A DNA stretch of 6,100 bases from an uncultured cyanobacterium (GTDB lineage Bacteria > Cyanobacteriota > Cyanobacteriia > Phormidesmidales > Phormidesmidaceae), in NCBI GenBank assembly GCA_938029995.1, contig CALHGI010000226.1, positions 1-6,100 on the forward strand, written 5' to 3'. A model generated the notes under the pieces. It was not told the origin of the DNA. It was given only the letters and a program-made list of their open reading frames with translations, and did not search any database. The position numbers and the translations under genes were made by a program. This document shows positions 1 to 6,100 of the stretch, in pieces. Each line of letters begins with the position of its first letter. Position 1 is the stretch's first letter.

Positions 1-172
1 AGCGATCGCAAATCCATATCAAGCCCAGCTGTCCAACTGGCATGGTGCATTTCAGCCACAGGCCCTGGATGAAGACCGAGGTAAAAAACTCCCGTGCAGA
101 TTTGGAATATTACTTTTAAGATCGTTAGGTCTATGAGTCGATTCGATCTTTGCCCTTGGCCCCCCTTGCCCC
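1..172. other. uvrB upstream region, no assignable gene
   Basis: This leader precedes uvrB. Two plus-strand frames are open from the window edge, one to a TGA at 134-136 and one to a TAA at 117-119. A minus-strand frame is also open, with a possible ATG at 50-48 reading off the left edge. All are too short to judge, and none gives a recognisable protein, so no gene is called. No convincing Shine-Dalgarno site precedes uvrB. I see no GTAC-based palindrome resembling the cyanobacterial LexA site. A HIP1 octamer lies at the extreme left. Confidence 0.5.
2..9. repeat. HIP1 octamer
   Basis: This is a perfect GCGATCGC palindrome, the core of the highly iterated HIP1 element abundant in many cyanobacterial genomes. 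It is useful as a taxonomic marker and has no specific local role that I can see. Confidence 0.85.
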
Positions 173-2185
173 ATGAAAGACTTCAATATTCAAGCCCCGT
201 TTGAGCCCAAAGGCGACCAGCCCAAAGCCATTGAAGGTCTGCTTAAAAATTTGAACCAAGGTAGCCAATACCAAACATTGCTGGGGGCCACGGGCACCGG
301 AAAGACCCATACGGTGGCGCGGGTGATTGATCAGGTGGGTCGCCCCACCCTGGTATTGGCCCACAACAAAACCCTAGCGGCCCAGCTATGTAACGAGCTG
401 CGGGAATTTTTTCCCGACAACGCCGTTGAGTATTTCATCAGCTATTACGACTACTATCAGCCAGAAGCCTATATTCCAGTCACCGATACCTACATTGCCA
501 AAACAGCATCGATTAACGAAGAAATCGACATGCTGCGTCACTCAGCCACCCGCTCATTGTTTGAACGGCGGGATGTGATTGTGGTGGCATCCATCAGTTG
601 CATCTATGGACTAGGGATTCCGACGGAATATCTCAAGGCATCGATCCCGTTGCGGGTGGGGATGGAACTTAACCAGCGTCAGGTGCTACGGGACCTGGCT
701 TCGGTGCAATATACCCGCAATGACATTGACCTAGGGCGGGGACGCTTTCGGGTCAAGGGCGATGTGCTAGAAATTGGCCCTGCCTATGAAGATCGCATTA
801 TCCGGGTCGAGTTTTTTGGGGATGAGGTGGATGCCATTCGCTATGTGGACCCGGTAACCGGAGCCACCCTGCAAAGTATGGAGGCCCTCAATATTTACCC
901 AGCCCGCCACTTTGTCACCCCCGATGACAAGCTAGAGGACGCCTGCAACGGCATTCAAGAAGAACTGAGGAACCAGCTGGAGTTGCTAGAAAAAGAAGGC
1001 AAACTGCTGGAGGCCCAGCGCCTGGAACAGCGCACCAAATATGACCTGGAAATGCTACGGGAGGTGGGCTATTGCAACGGCGTGGAAAACTACTCCCGCC
1101 ATTTAGCTGGGCGACAGGCAGGGGAGTCCCCGGAATGCCTCCTCGACTATTTCCCTGAAGATTGGCTCTTGGTGATTGATGAGTCCCACGTCACCATTCC
1201 CCAGCTGCGGGGCATGTACAACGGCGACCAAGCCCGCAAAAAAGTATTAATCGATCACGGGTTTCGGTTACCCAGTGCCGCCGATAATCGCCCCCTAAAG
1301 GCAGAAGAATTTTGGACCAAGGTGCAGAACTGCATTTTTGCATCCGCGACACCGGGGGAATGGGAGTTGGAAATCTCGGACGGTAAAATCGTTGAACAGA
1401 TTATTCGCCCCACCGGGGTATTAGACCCGGAGATCTTGGTACGACCGACCACAGGCCAGGTGGATGATCTGTTAGGAGAGATTAAGGACCGGGTGGAACG
1501 CAATGAGCGCACCCTGGTGACCACCCTAACCAAACGCATGGCGGAAGACCTGACGGAGTACTTTGACGAACACGGGGTGAGAGTGCGCTACCTACATTCC
1601 GAGATTCACTCCATTGAGCGGATTGAGATTATTCAAGATTTGCGCAACGGTAATTTTGATGTGCTCGTCGGGGTCAACCTCTTGCGGGAAGGGCTAGATT
1701 TACCTGAAGTTTCGCTGGTGGCAATTTTAGATGCGGACAAGGAGGGCTTCCTGCGGGCGGAACGCTCCTTGATTCAGACGATGGGACGGGCGGCGCGCCA
1801 TGTGGAGGGCAAGGCCATTCTCTATGCCGATAACATGACTGACAGCATGGCTAGGGCCATTGACGAGACCGAACGCAGGCGAGCGATTCAACATGCCCAT
1901 AATGAAAAGAATGGCATTGTTCCCACAGCGATTGTGCGGCGCAACAGTAATGCCATTCTCTCATTTTTGGAGGTATCCCGTCGCCTCAACGCCCAGGAAT
2001 TGGAAGAGGTCTATGAGCACAGTGACGATCTTGCCCTAGAAGATATTCCTGAATTTATTGGTCAGCTGGAAAAACAAATGAAAGCGGCGGCTAAGGAATT
2101 AGACTTTGAGGAAGCGGCCAAATTTCGCGATCGCATCAAGCATCTCCGAGAAAGACTGCTGGGCAAACGGTCATCGACCAACTAG
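173..2185 (+). CDS. uvrB: UvrABC system protein B (excinuclease ABC subunit B)
   Basis: UvrB is the cytoplasmic helicase-like subunit of nucleotide excision repair. UvrA loads it onto damaged DNA, it verifies the lesion by strand opening, and it then recruits UvrC for dual incision. The 670-aa product matches the usual family length (about 660-675) and appears complete. Walker A GATGTGKT is at residues 38-45 (K44). The tyrosine-rich beta-hairpin that clamps DNA starts at 91 ([12 protein letters not shown], with Y91, Y92, Y94 and Y95). The DESH Walker B box is at 336-339. Helicase motif V ([11 protein letters not shown]) is near 500-510 and motif VI (QTMGRAAR) is at 535-542. The C-terminal UVR domain that binds UvrC, with the [15 protein letters not shown] core, spans about 627-662. 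The start is the first in-frame ATG after the TGA at 134-136, and the N-terminus ([11 protein letters not shown]) is family-typical. No uvrA or uvrC is adjacent, as is common in cyanobacteria. All key residues are present. Confidence 0.98.
   Translation: MKDFNIQAPFEPKGDQPKAIEGLLKNLNQGSQYQTLLGATGTGKTHTVARVIDQVGRPTLVLAHNKTLAAQLCNELREFFPDNAVEYFISYYDYYQPEAYIPVTDTYIAKTASINEEIDMLRHSATRSLFERRDVIVVASISCIYGLGIPTEYLKASIPLRVGMELNQRQVLRDLASVQYTRNDIDLGRGRFRVKGDVLEIGPAYEDRIIRVEFFGDEVDAIRYVDPVTGATLQSMEALNIYPARHFVTPDDKLEDACNGIQEELRNQLELLEKEGKLLEAQRLEQRTKYDLEMLREVGYCNGVENYSRHLAGRQAGESPECLLDYFPEDWLLVIDESHVTIPQLRGMYNGDQARKKVLIDHGFRLPSAADNRPLKAEEFWTKVQNCIFASATPGEWELEISDGKIVEQIIRPTGVLDPEILVRPTTGQVDDLLGEIKDRVERNERTLVTTLTKRMAEDLTEYFDEHGVRVRYLHSEIHSIERIEIIQDLRNGNFDVLVGVNLLREGLDLPEVSLVAILDADKEGFLRAERSLIQTMGRAARHVEGKAILYADNMTDSMARAIDETERRRAIQHAHNEKNGIVPTAIVRRNSNAILSFLEVSRRLNAQELEEVYEHSDDLALEDIPEFIGQLEKQMKAAAKELDFEEAAKFRDRIKHLRERLLGKRSSTN
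2127..2134. repeat. HIP1 octamer inside uvrB
   Basis: A perfect GCGATCGC lies within the codons for the FRDRI part of the UVR domain, where it is accommodated without disturbing the conserved protein sequence. Confidence 0.85.
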
Positions 2186-2206
2186 GGACGTAGCGCTACC
2201 GGTCCT
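2186..2206. terminator. Palindrome in the uvrB convergent gap (possible shared terminator)
   Basis: The 21-bp gap between two convergent stop codons holds a perfect 10-bp palindrome, GTAGCGCTAC (2190-2199). It is flanked by GGAC (2186-2189) and its complement GTCC (2202-2205), so a short hairpin can form in RNA from either strand. No T-run follows on either side, so it is not a standard intrinsic terminator. A role in blocking converging transcription is inference. Confidence 0.3.
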
Positions 2207-3238
2207 TCAGCTAGAGGCACCCTTATCCTTGGTGTAATAGCGATATAAGGAAACAAGCATCACCTTGAGGGCTCGGTTAATCCCATCCGAGGTCTCTAAA
2301 CAGTGGGCTAAAATTGTCAGCTTGCTTTCAAAGTCACCATAGGTGGGGCAATATTCAAACGTTTCCTGCAGTAGGGCCCTCAGGGTCTTGGTGCGCAGGA
2401 TCTCCCGCTGCAGCGGACTATCGGCATAGGGACCGTAGAGAATGGAATATAGCAATACCCTCACCTGGTGAACATCGCACTTTTGAGCCAGTTCCTGCTC
2501 TAGGGTGGTGAGGCTATCGGGGCTGGTGACCACCGGGGGCGTGTTGGCAGAGATATAGAGGGGACGAAAGGCCCTGAGAATAGTCCGGGCAATGGCTTGG
2601 GACTGGGCGGGGGACGACTGATTTTTAAGGATCGCCATCAGATGCTGCTTCAGCTGTAGCGGCGTCGGTGCCTGGCGATGGGCACTCTGCACTAGACTCA
2701 GTAAATCAGTACTAGCAGTATCGGCAATTTTTCCAGGAGCTTGGCCCAGATAGCCCAAAAACGTCTTAATGATATCTAGCTCATTCGACTTAGAGAGGAC
2801 ATCTATAACAGACTGGTATAGCTCTGATTTTGCCAGGGACTGTACCGATGCAGATAGGTTAGCCACCTGCTGATCGGTGGAGGGGGCGCGGGGAACTTGG
2901 GGAACAAAAATATCCCGCAAGTAATACAAAATAACGTTTGATATGGCGATGTAAGCCTTTTGCCGATTCAGGCTATTGGCTTTTTTATGCAGACTATCTC
3001 GACATTGGGACAGGGTGGTGTAGCGGCCCAAAACAATGTCAACTAAAGACCCCATGGAAACAGAATCTAGAACCGTAGACTCGTTTTCCCAAGTGCCATG
3101 GCACACACTGAACAATAGCTTTTTAATCCGCACATGCTGGGGATGCTGGATCAAACGACCCACTGCCTGCTCAATAGAATCTTGCCTGGTAGCAAAAGTT
3201 GGTTGGGTATAGCCAATCGAAAGACCATCGGAGGGCAT
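2207..3238 (-). CDS. Unrecognised all-helical protein with an internal duplication
   Basis: I do not recognise this 343-aa protein. It has no signal peptide, no membrane segment and no nucleotide-binding or metal-binding motif, and it reads as predominantly alpha-helical and soluble. Residues 20-111 and about 241-335 align as two copies of one unit at a constant offset of 221 residues. Both open with DS(I/L), both contain LL(F/Y)S(V/I)xxG followed by an aromatic residue (41-50 and 262-271), and both end in a long hydrophobic helix rich in Leu, Val and Tyr. The C-terminal copy carries about three extra residues near its last helix. The linker (112-240) begins with a Pro-rich stretch and contains further amphipathic helices. 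The ATG is at 3238-3236 with no clear Shine-Dalgarno site upstream. The gene converges on uvrB and is separated from the upstream ABC gene by a strong terminator, so it probably has its own promoter in 3239-3372. It is likely a lineage-specific cyanobacterial protein. A scaffold or protein-binding role is only a guess from the repeat-like helical make-up. Confidence 0.8.
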   Translation of the reverse strand: MPSDGLSIGYTQPTFATRQDSIEQAVGRLIQHPQHVRIKKLLFSVCHGTWENESTVLDSVSMGSLVDIVLGRYTTLSQCRDSLHKKANSLNRQKAYIAISNVILYYLRDIFVPQVPRAPSTDQQVANLSASVQSLAKSELYQSVIDVLSKSNELDIIKTFLGYLGQAPGKIADTASTDLLSLVQSAHRQAPTPLQLKQHLMAILKNQSSPAQSQAIARTILRAFRPLYISANTPPVVTSPDSLTTLEQELAQKCDVHQVRVLLYSILYGPYADSPLQREILRTKTLRALLQETFEYCPTYGDFESKLTILAHCLETSDGINRALKVMLVSLYRYYTKDKGASS

Positions 3239-3372
3239 GATATTGGGCGGCAGATGACGTTGTTATTAACCTTGACTAATATTCACATCTTAGGACTAAA
3301 TTGGCTACTTCAGTTCACTGACTCTTTATTGGAAAGGGTCAGAATGGTTCGCACAAGCATACATAACTTTAC

Positions 3373-3412
3373 AAAAAAGTAATCTTACCGACAAAAAGCG
3401 GCAGCAGATTAC
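3373..3412 (-). terminator. Intrinsic terminator of the ABC ATPase transcript
   Basis: Read on the minus strand, the arm GTAATCT, a 2-nt bulge GC and then TGCCG fold onto CGGTA followed by AGATTAC across the loop CTTTTTGT. That makes a stem of 12 pairs, one of them G-U. Six Ts follow immediately (A-run 3373-3378 on the plus strand). This is a textbook Rho-independent terminator. The nearest upstream minus-strand gene is the ABC ATPase, whose stop lies about 210 nt before the hairpin, giving an unusually long 3' untranslated region. It also insulates the unknown gene downstream. Confidence 0.8.
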
Positions 3413-3492
3413 ACCGTTGCAAGACGAATAGATACCTCAAAGTAGGAATAGACTACGGTTGCCAAAAAATAGAGCGATGATCGTCCGCGGCA

Positions 3493-3533
3493 TGGACAAT
3501 GGTCCAACGCTTAGGGATGCAGTCCTAATTTTT
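3493..3533 (+). terminator. Plus-strand terminator-like double hairpin
   Basis: Hairpin TGGAC-AATG-GTCCA (3493-3506) is followed by TTAGGG-ATGCAG-TCCTAA (3511-3528, one G-U pair), and then TTTTT (3529-3533). The order stem then T-run fits an intrinsic terminator read on the plus strand. No plus-strand gene lies upstream, because both flanking genes are on the minus strand. It is either fortuitous or the end of an unannotated small RNA. The second stem is short and A-T rich, so this is a moderate call. Confidence 0.4.
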
Positions 3534-3622
3534 CTAGGTCATGGCCAACCCTATACCCGCCAAGAAAATGTTTTTGCCAGATCAGCAACGGCAAGAGTCC
3601 ACTGGAGCTGGGTGTAGAGCAC

Positions 3623-4723
3623 CTAAATTGTGTGCTCCGTATCTCGGTCAAATAGGTGAATGCGGTGGCTATCTAACTGTAGACACATGGTTTCTCCTGG
3701 CACAGAGGTGGCCCTCGGATCTAAGCGAGAAACAATCTCACTGCCGTCGGCTAAGGTAGCGTAGACAATCAGCTCATGGCCCATGCGCTCAACCACGGAA
3801 ACGTCAGCTTTAATGTCCGTCGACGTGATGCCGGGGGGCAGATAGTCAGGGTGGTGAATGCTTTCTGGGCGAATGCCTAAGACGACGGGACGATCGATAT
3901 AGTCCTTGAGGCTGTCGGGGGATCTGGGAATGGGGAAGCTAAAACTAGCCGTGGTGATCACGGTCTGCTGGTTGTGGCATTGGACCTTGGCATCCAGAAA
4001 ATTCATCGACGGACTGCCCAAAAAACCGGCTACGAAAATATTGTTGGGCTGTTCATAGATGGTTTGGGGGGTGTCAACCTGTTGTAGAACCCCCTGGTTC
4101 ATAATGGCAATGCGGCTTCCCATGGTCATGGCCTCCACCTGATCGTGGGTGACGTAAACAAATGTCGTTCCCAGACGTTTATGGAGCTTATTCAATTCAG
4201 CGCGGGCCTGCACCCGCAGTTTGGCATCTAAATTCGACAGGGGCTCATCCATTAAAAAAGCAGAGGGGTTACGGACAATGGCCCGTCCCACGGCCACACG
4301 CTGCCGTTGGCCCCCGGAGAGTTGTTTGGGTTTGCGGTCTAGCAAGGTTTCAATGCCCAATTGCTGGGCCGCCTGCTGCACCCGCTGGCGAATATCAGCC
4401 TTGGATAGCCCCTGCAGCTCTAGGCTAAAGGCCATATTGTCAAAAACGCTCATGTGGGGGTAGAGGGCGTAGGACTGAAACACCATGGCAATGTCTCGAT
4501 CCTTAGGGGACAGCTGATTCACTGGCCGCTCGTCAATGTAGAGGGTGCCGCTACTGATACTTTCTAAGCCGGCCAGCATGCGTAGAGAGGTGGTTTTGCC
4601 ACAACCCGAGGGTCCCACTAGGACCAGGAACTCGCGATCGCAAATGTCTAAATTTAGATCCTTAACCGCAACGTAGCCGTTTTCATACTGTTTCGTGACG
4701 CGCTCAAACCGCACACTTGCCAT
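3623..4723 (-). CDS. Carbohydrate-type ABC transporter ATP-binding protein (MalK/UgpC/GgtA-like)
   Basis: This 366-aa protein is the ATPase that would power a sugar or compatible-solute importer of the CUT1 class, acting as a dimer on the cytoplasmic face of the permease pair. Walker A GPSGCGKT is at 37-44, the Q-loop glutamine at 83, the signature LSGGQRQR at 135-142, Walker B ending in D159-E160, the D-loop SNLD at 163-166 and the switch histidine at 193. The C-terminal regulatory OB/TOBE-type region runs from about 235 to the end and contains the characteristic GIRPES (283-288). Length and domain order match MalK, UgpC and GgtA, and all catalytic residues are intact. No permease or binding-protein gene is in the window, so it is an orphan ATPase that must work with subunits encoded elsewhere. 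Solitary ATPases serving glucosylglycerol or glucoside importers are known in cyanobacteria, but the substrate cannot be fixed here. The start ATG has AGGAA (4738-4734) 10 nt upstream. It is divergent from the TspO-like gene. Confidence 0.95.
   Translation of the reverse strand: MASVRFERVTKQYENGYVAVKDLNLDICDREFLVLVGPSGCGKTTSLRMLAGLESISSGTLYIDERPVNQLSPKDRDIAMVFQSYALYPHMSVFDNMAFSLELQGLSKADIRQRVQQAAQQLGIETLLDRKPKQLSGGQRQRVAVGRAIVRNPSAFLMDEPLSNLDAKLRVQARAELNKLHKRLGTTFVYVTHDQVEAMTMGSRIAIMNQGVLQQVDTPQTIYEQPNNIFVAGFLGSPSMNFLDAKVQCHNQQTVITTASFSFPIPRSPDSLKDYIDRPVVLGIRPESIHHPDYLPPGITSTDIKADVSVVERMGHELIVYATLADGSEIVSRLDPRATSVPGETMCLQLDSHRIHLFDRDTEHTI
4634..4641. repeat. HIP1 octamer inside the ABC ATPase gene
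   Basis: A perfect GCGATCGC lies within the codons just before the Walker A strand (around CDRE, residues 28-31). Together with the other two copies it gives about one per 2 kb. Confidence 0.85.
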
Positions 4724-4733
4724 GACTAACTGA

Positions 4734-4744
4734 TTCCTGCTCCT
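4734..4744 (-). promoter_or_regulatory. Ribosome binding site and likely -10 context of the ABC ATPase gene
   Basis: On the minus strand a purine-rich GAGGAGCAGGAA run precedes the ATG. Its last AGGAA sits 10 nt from the start codon and supports that start. Further upstream, TACTAT (4761-4756) could be a -10 box (4 of 6 matches), giving a leader of about 25 nt. No -35 consensus is present at standard spacing, and that position is occupied by the tandem repeats. The -10 assignment is inference. Confidence 0.5.
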
Positions 4745-4761
4745 CTATCCACCAAATAGTA

Positions 4762-4795
4762 ACGGCTAATCATGATAGACGGCTAATCATGATAG
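4762..4795. repeat. Exact 17-bp tandem repeat, candidate double operator
   Basis: ACGGCTAATCATGATAG occurs twice in direct succession (4762-4778 and 4779-4795) with no mismatch. Each copy has the palindromic core ATCATGAT. If one A is skipped, it also reads as the longer palindrome CTA-TCATGA-TAG, as expected of a site for a dimeric regulator. ATAGTA flanks the array on both sides (4756-4761 and 4796-4801). The array fills the middle of the 90-bp gap between the divergent ABC ATPase and TspO-like genes. It abuts the possible minus-strand -10 box, so a bound protein could control one or both genes. The regulator is unknown. Confidence 0.65.
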
Positions 4796-4813
4796 ATAGT
4801 AGGGGGAAAGACG

Positions 4814-5551
4814 GTGGGGGCAGTAACGATGACGGAAAAACCCAATCTACTAGGCAATGTGCAAACCGTGGTCAACGGCATCATGGGAGTACAAACCCAG
4901 GATGCACAGCAAAAAAAGACCAGTACCCATAGGGCCGTTGACTGGGCCGCCATGGCGACCTATGGAGCTGGCACGTTAGCTCAAATGGGGTTGATGATAG
5001 CCGCATTATGGGGACTGCAGCAGTTGACCGGGGCATGGTCAGGACCGATCCGGCAGGGCATGGCAATCGCATTTTTCACCCTAGTATCCATTCGTTCTCG
5101 CCTATTTTCTCCCCTGAATAATGCTAGAACGCGCACCACCTATAGCAAGGTCACCCGCCCTGGCTGGGCACCACCGCCCCTGGCATTTCCGATTATTTGG
5201 CTGAGTATTGGTGTTTTACGGGTGATTTCATCCTATCTAGTGTGGCAGACATTGGGGCAAACCTATCTCACCTGGCCCCTAGCAATCTTTATGATGCATT
5301 TGGCCCTGGGGGATACCTGGAATACGATTTTCACCGTGGAAGGTCGTTTAGGAGCGGCTGTCCCCGTGGTCCTGCTGGGACCTTTAGCCTCATCCATCGT
5401 TGTTGTCACCATCTATTGGCACATTGTTCCCCTAGCAGGTCAGCTACTGCTACCCATGGTTATTTGGCTAGGGGTGGCCAGCACGCTAGTCGTTTCCATT
5501 TGGCAACTGAATGGAGCTGAACCTTGGTATCCATTGCAGTTGGATGACTGA
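4814..5551 (+). CDS. TspO/MBR-like membrane protein, N-terminally extended
   Basis: TspO (tryptophan-rich sensory protein) proteins are small five-helix membrane proteins that bind porphyrins and other hydrophobic ligands and take part in stress signalling. The match begins at about residue 112, where RPGWAPPPLAFPIIW (115-129) corresponds to the family's W-x-PP...F...W segment. SSYLVW (139-144), the GDTWNTIF helix (166-173, family N-x-x-W-x-x-x-F) and the last helix ending in QLN (231-233) follow. Membrane segments are likely near 46-71, 79-98, 122-146, 151-165, 180-200 and 205-230. The protein is 245 aa, against about 150-190 for typical TspO. The surplus is a hydrophilic N-terminus (1-43) plus one extra helix. 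The second helix has Arg136 where the family usually has a small residue, and Pro and Leu replace positions around the PP motif, so ligand binding may differ. The start is either GTG at 4814, behind AGGGGG, or ATG at 4829, behind GTGGGGG. I cannot decide between them. Confidence 0.75.
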   Translation: MGAVTMTEKPNLLGNVQTVVNGIMGVQTQDAQQKKTSTHRAVDWAAMATYGAGTLAQMGLMIAALWGLQQLTGAWSGPIRQGMAIAFFTLVSIRSRLFSPLNNARTRTTYSKVTRPGWAPPPLAFPIIWLSIGVLRVISSYLVWQTLGQTYLTWPLAIFMMHLALGDTWNTIFTVEGRLGAAVPVVLLGPLASSIVVVTIYWHIVPLAGQLLLPMVIWLGVASTLVVSIWQLNGAEPWYPLQLDD

Positions 5552-5572
5552 ACAGACAACATCAGACATAAC

Positions 5573-5607
5573 AAAAAAAGACTGAAGCGAGGTTAGCCGC
5601 TTCAGTC
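5573..5607 (-). terminator. Intrinsic terminator of the PEP-CTERM gene
   Basis: Arms GACTGAAGCG (5580-5589) and CGCTTCAGTC (5598-5607) form a perfect 10-bp stem with an 8-nt loop. On the minus strand the stem is followed at once by seven Ts (A-run 5573-5579 on the plus strand), about 50 nt after the PEP-CTERM stop codon. On the plus strand no T-run follows, so it would at best be a weak terminator for the TspO-like gene, whose stop is 28 nt before the stem. Confidence 0.88.
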
Positions 5608-5654
5608 CAAACCATGATCTGCCTTAGGGAACAATAAAAACGATCCGCATGGGA

Positions 5655-6100
5655 TTAAACGTCAGCTGAAACCAACTCTTCTTCCTGACGACGCACTTTG
5701 CTTAAGAGCAAGCCCAGGGCACCTAAGCCAATCAAAGCACCAGGCTCGGGCACCTGCTCAGCATCCTCATAGTCACCTAGTTTCACGAGGCGAGCAAACA
5801 GATGGGCCTCACTGGTGCCGCTCTCTTGGGAGATAAAGTCTGTAACTGCACTGGAGTCAAAGTTGGCAGTATCGTTAAAGCCAACCAGCTCAAGGGTGTA
5901 TTCATCCCCTTCAAATTCAAAGCTGTTTTCAGAATCAAGGGCAAAGTCCCAGGTGATTTTATCGGAACATCCAGTGCCAGTTGTTTCGTAAGGACAAACA
6001 CCACCATCATGGCTGCTGGCATTGTTATTGGTTTCGTCAACATTGAGGGCAAAGTCAAATTGCTGTTGTCCAATGCCTGCTTCACCAAAATCTAGCTGTA
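5655..6100 (-). CDS. PEP-CTERM exported protein, C-terminal part (5' end outside the window)
   Basis: An open minus-strand frame enters from the right edge and stops at TAA (5657-5655). The visible 147 residues end in a PEP-CTERM sorting signal: VPEP (116-119), a hydrophobic stretch GALIGLGALGLLL (120-132), then the basic cluster KVRR (134-137). In this class the signal is processed by an exosortase and the protein is delivered outside the cytoplasmic membrane. The visible ectodomain is acidic and beta-rich. It has two cysteines (35 and 44, CPYETTGTGCSD), which could form a disulfide, and a YTLELVGF strand (67-74). It resembles the C-terminal part of cyanobacterial PEP-CTERM families of the THxN or choice-of-anchor K kind, but that placement is tentative without the N-terminal half. 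Ten mostly acidic residues (QEEELVSADV) follow the Arg pair, a longer tail than is typical. The N-terminus and signal peptide lie beyond the window. A strong terminator follows the gene. Confidence 0.88.
   Translation of the reverse strand, partial: QLDFGEAGIGQQQFDFALNVDETNNNASSHDGGVCPYETTGTGCSDKITWDFALDSENSFEFEGDEYTLELVGFNDTANFDSSAVTDFISQESGTSEAHLFARLVKLGDYEDAEQVPEPGALIGLGALGLLLSKVRRQEEELVSADV

Larger units (their letters stand above)
3239..3622. other. 384-bp gene-free stretch with opposing hairpins
   Basis: No believable coding frame lies here. The left part (3239-3372) should contain the promoter of the unknown minus-strand gene, but I find no clear -10/-35 pair. It includes a short inverted repeat TCAGT-TC-ACTGA (3310-3321). 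The right part (3413-3622) would be the 3' untranslated region of the ABC ATPase transcript, which appears to run on to the minus-strand terminator at 3373-3412. The plus strand has a TTGACT box at 3272-3277 without a good partner at standard spacing. It also has two successive hairpins ending in TTTTT at 3533. Confidence 0.6.

Noticed and set aside
1..136. Open frames running in from the left edge on both strands
   Set aside because: They are 38-44 codons or fewer, overlap each other, and give no recognisable protein. None can be preferred without more upstream sequence.
100..172. SOS (LexA) control site or strong promoter upstream of uvrB
   Set aside because: No GTAC-based or CTGT-N8-ACAG palindrome is present, and the only -10-like box (TAAGAT, 117-122) lacks a -35 partner.
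3310..3321. TCAGT-TC-ACTGA inverted repeat as an operator for the unknown gene
   Set aside because: The arms are only 5 bp and are not associated with an identifiable promoter, so this could easily be chance.
3551..3622. In-frame extension of 23 codons after the ABC ATPase TAG stop
   Set aside because: The protein already has the full family length, and the extension resembles no known domain, so stop-codon readthrough is not supported.
3541..3759. Plus-strand open frame of 72 codons across the end of the ABC gene
   Set aside because: It is antisense to the conserved ABC ATPase coding sequence over much of its length, and its composition does not look like a protein. It is explained as a shadow frame.
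4162..4463. Two overlapping plus-strand open frames opposite the ABC ATPase core
   Set aside because: They lie opposite the Q-loop, signature and Walker B region, whose conservation fully explains the open frames.
5783..6095. Two open frames of about 100 codons, one on each strand, overlapping the PEP-CTERM region
   Set aside because: The frame ending at 5655 carries the unmistakable PEP-CTERM signal and a terminator in the right place. The others overlap it out of frame.

Overview
The window looks like chromosomal DNA of a cyanobacterium of moderate G+C content. Three perfect copies of the octamer GCGATCGC (the HIP1 core typical of many cyanobacteria) occur in 6.1 kb, where chance predicts far fewer than one. 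A PEP-CTERM exported protein and the loose, operon-poor layout with few Shine-Dalgarno sites fit the same assignment. Genus cannot be decided from the sequence. There is no insertion sequence, phage gene, CRISPR array, tRNA or rRNA.

Layout. Bases 1-172 hold no assignable gene. A complete uvrB (173-2185, +) encodes the damage-verification helicase of nucleotide excision repair. It converges, across a 21-bp gap, on an unrecognised all-helical protein of 343 aa (2207-3238, -) that appears to carry two copies of a domain of about 90 residues. A 384-bp gene-free stretch follows (3239-3622). It contains a strong intrinsic terminator on the minus strand and a weaker terminator-like hairpin on the plus strand. 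Next is a solitary sugar-type (MalK/UgpC/GgtA-like) ABC transporter ATPase (3623-4723, -). It is divergent from a TspO/MBR-like membrane protein (4814-5551, +). The 90 bp between these two carry an exact 17-bp tandem repeat that looks like a double operator. Finally, the 3' part of a PEP-CTERM secreted protein gene (5655 to beyond 6100, -) converges on the TspO-like gene and is followed by its own strong terminator.

The five genes do not form one pathway, and each appears to be a separate transcription unit. The only pair likely to be co-regulated is the ABC ATPase and the TspO-like gene, through the shared repeat-bearing promoter region. No clearly new multi-gene system is visible. The items most worth a second look are the tandem operator-like repeat, the internally duplicated unknown protein, the extended and divergent TspO-like protein, and the structured gene-free stretch with opposing terminator-like signals.
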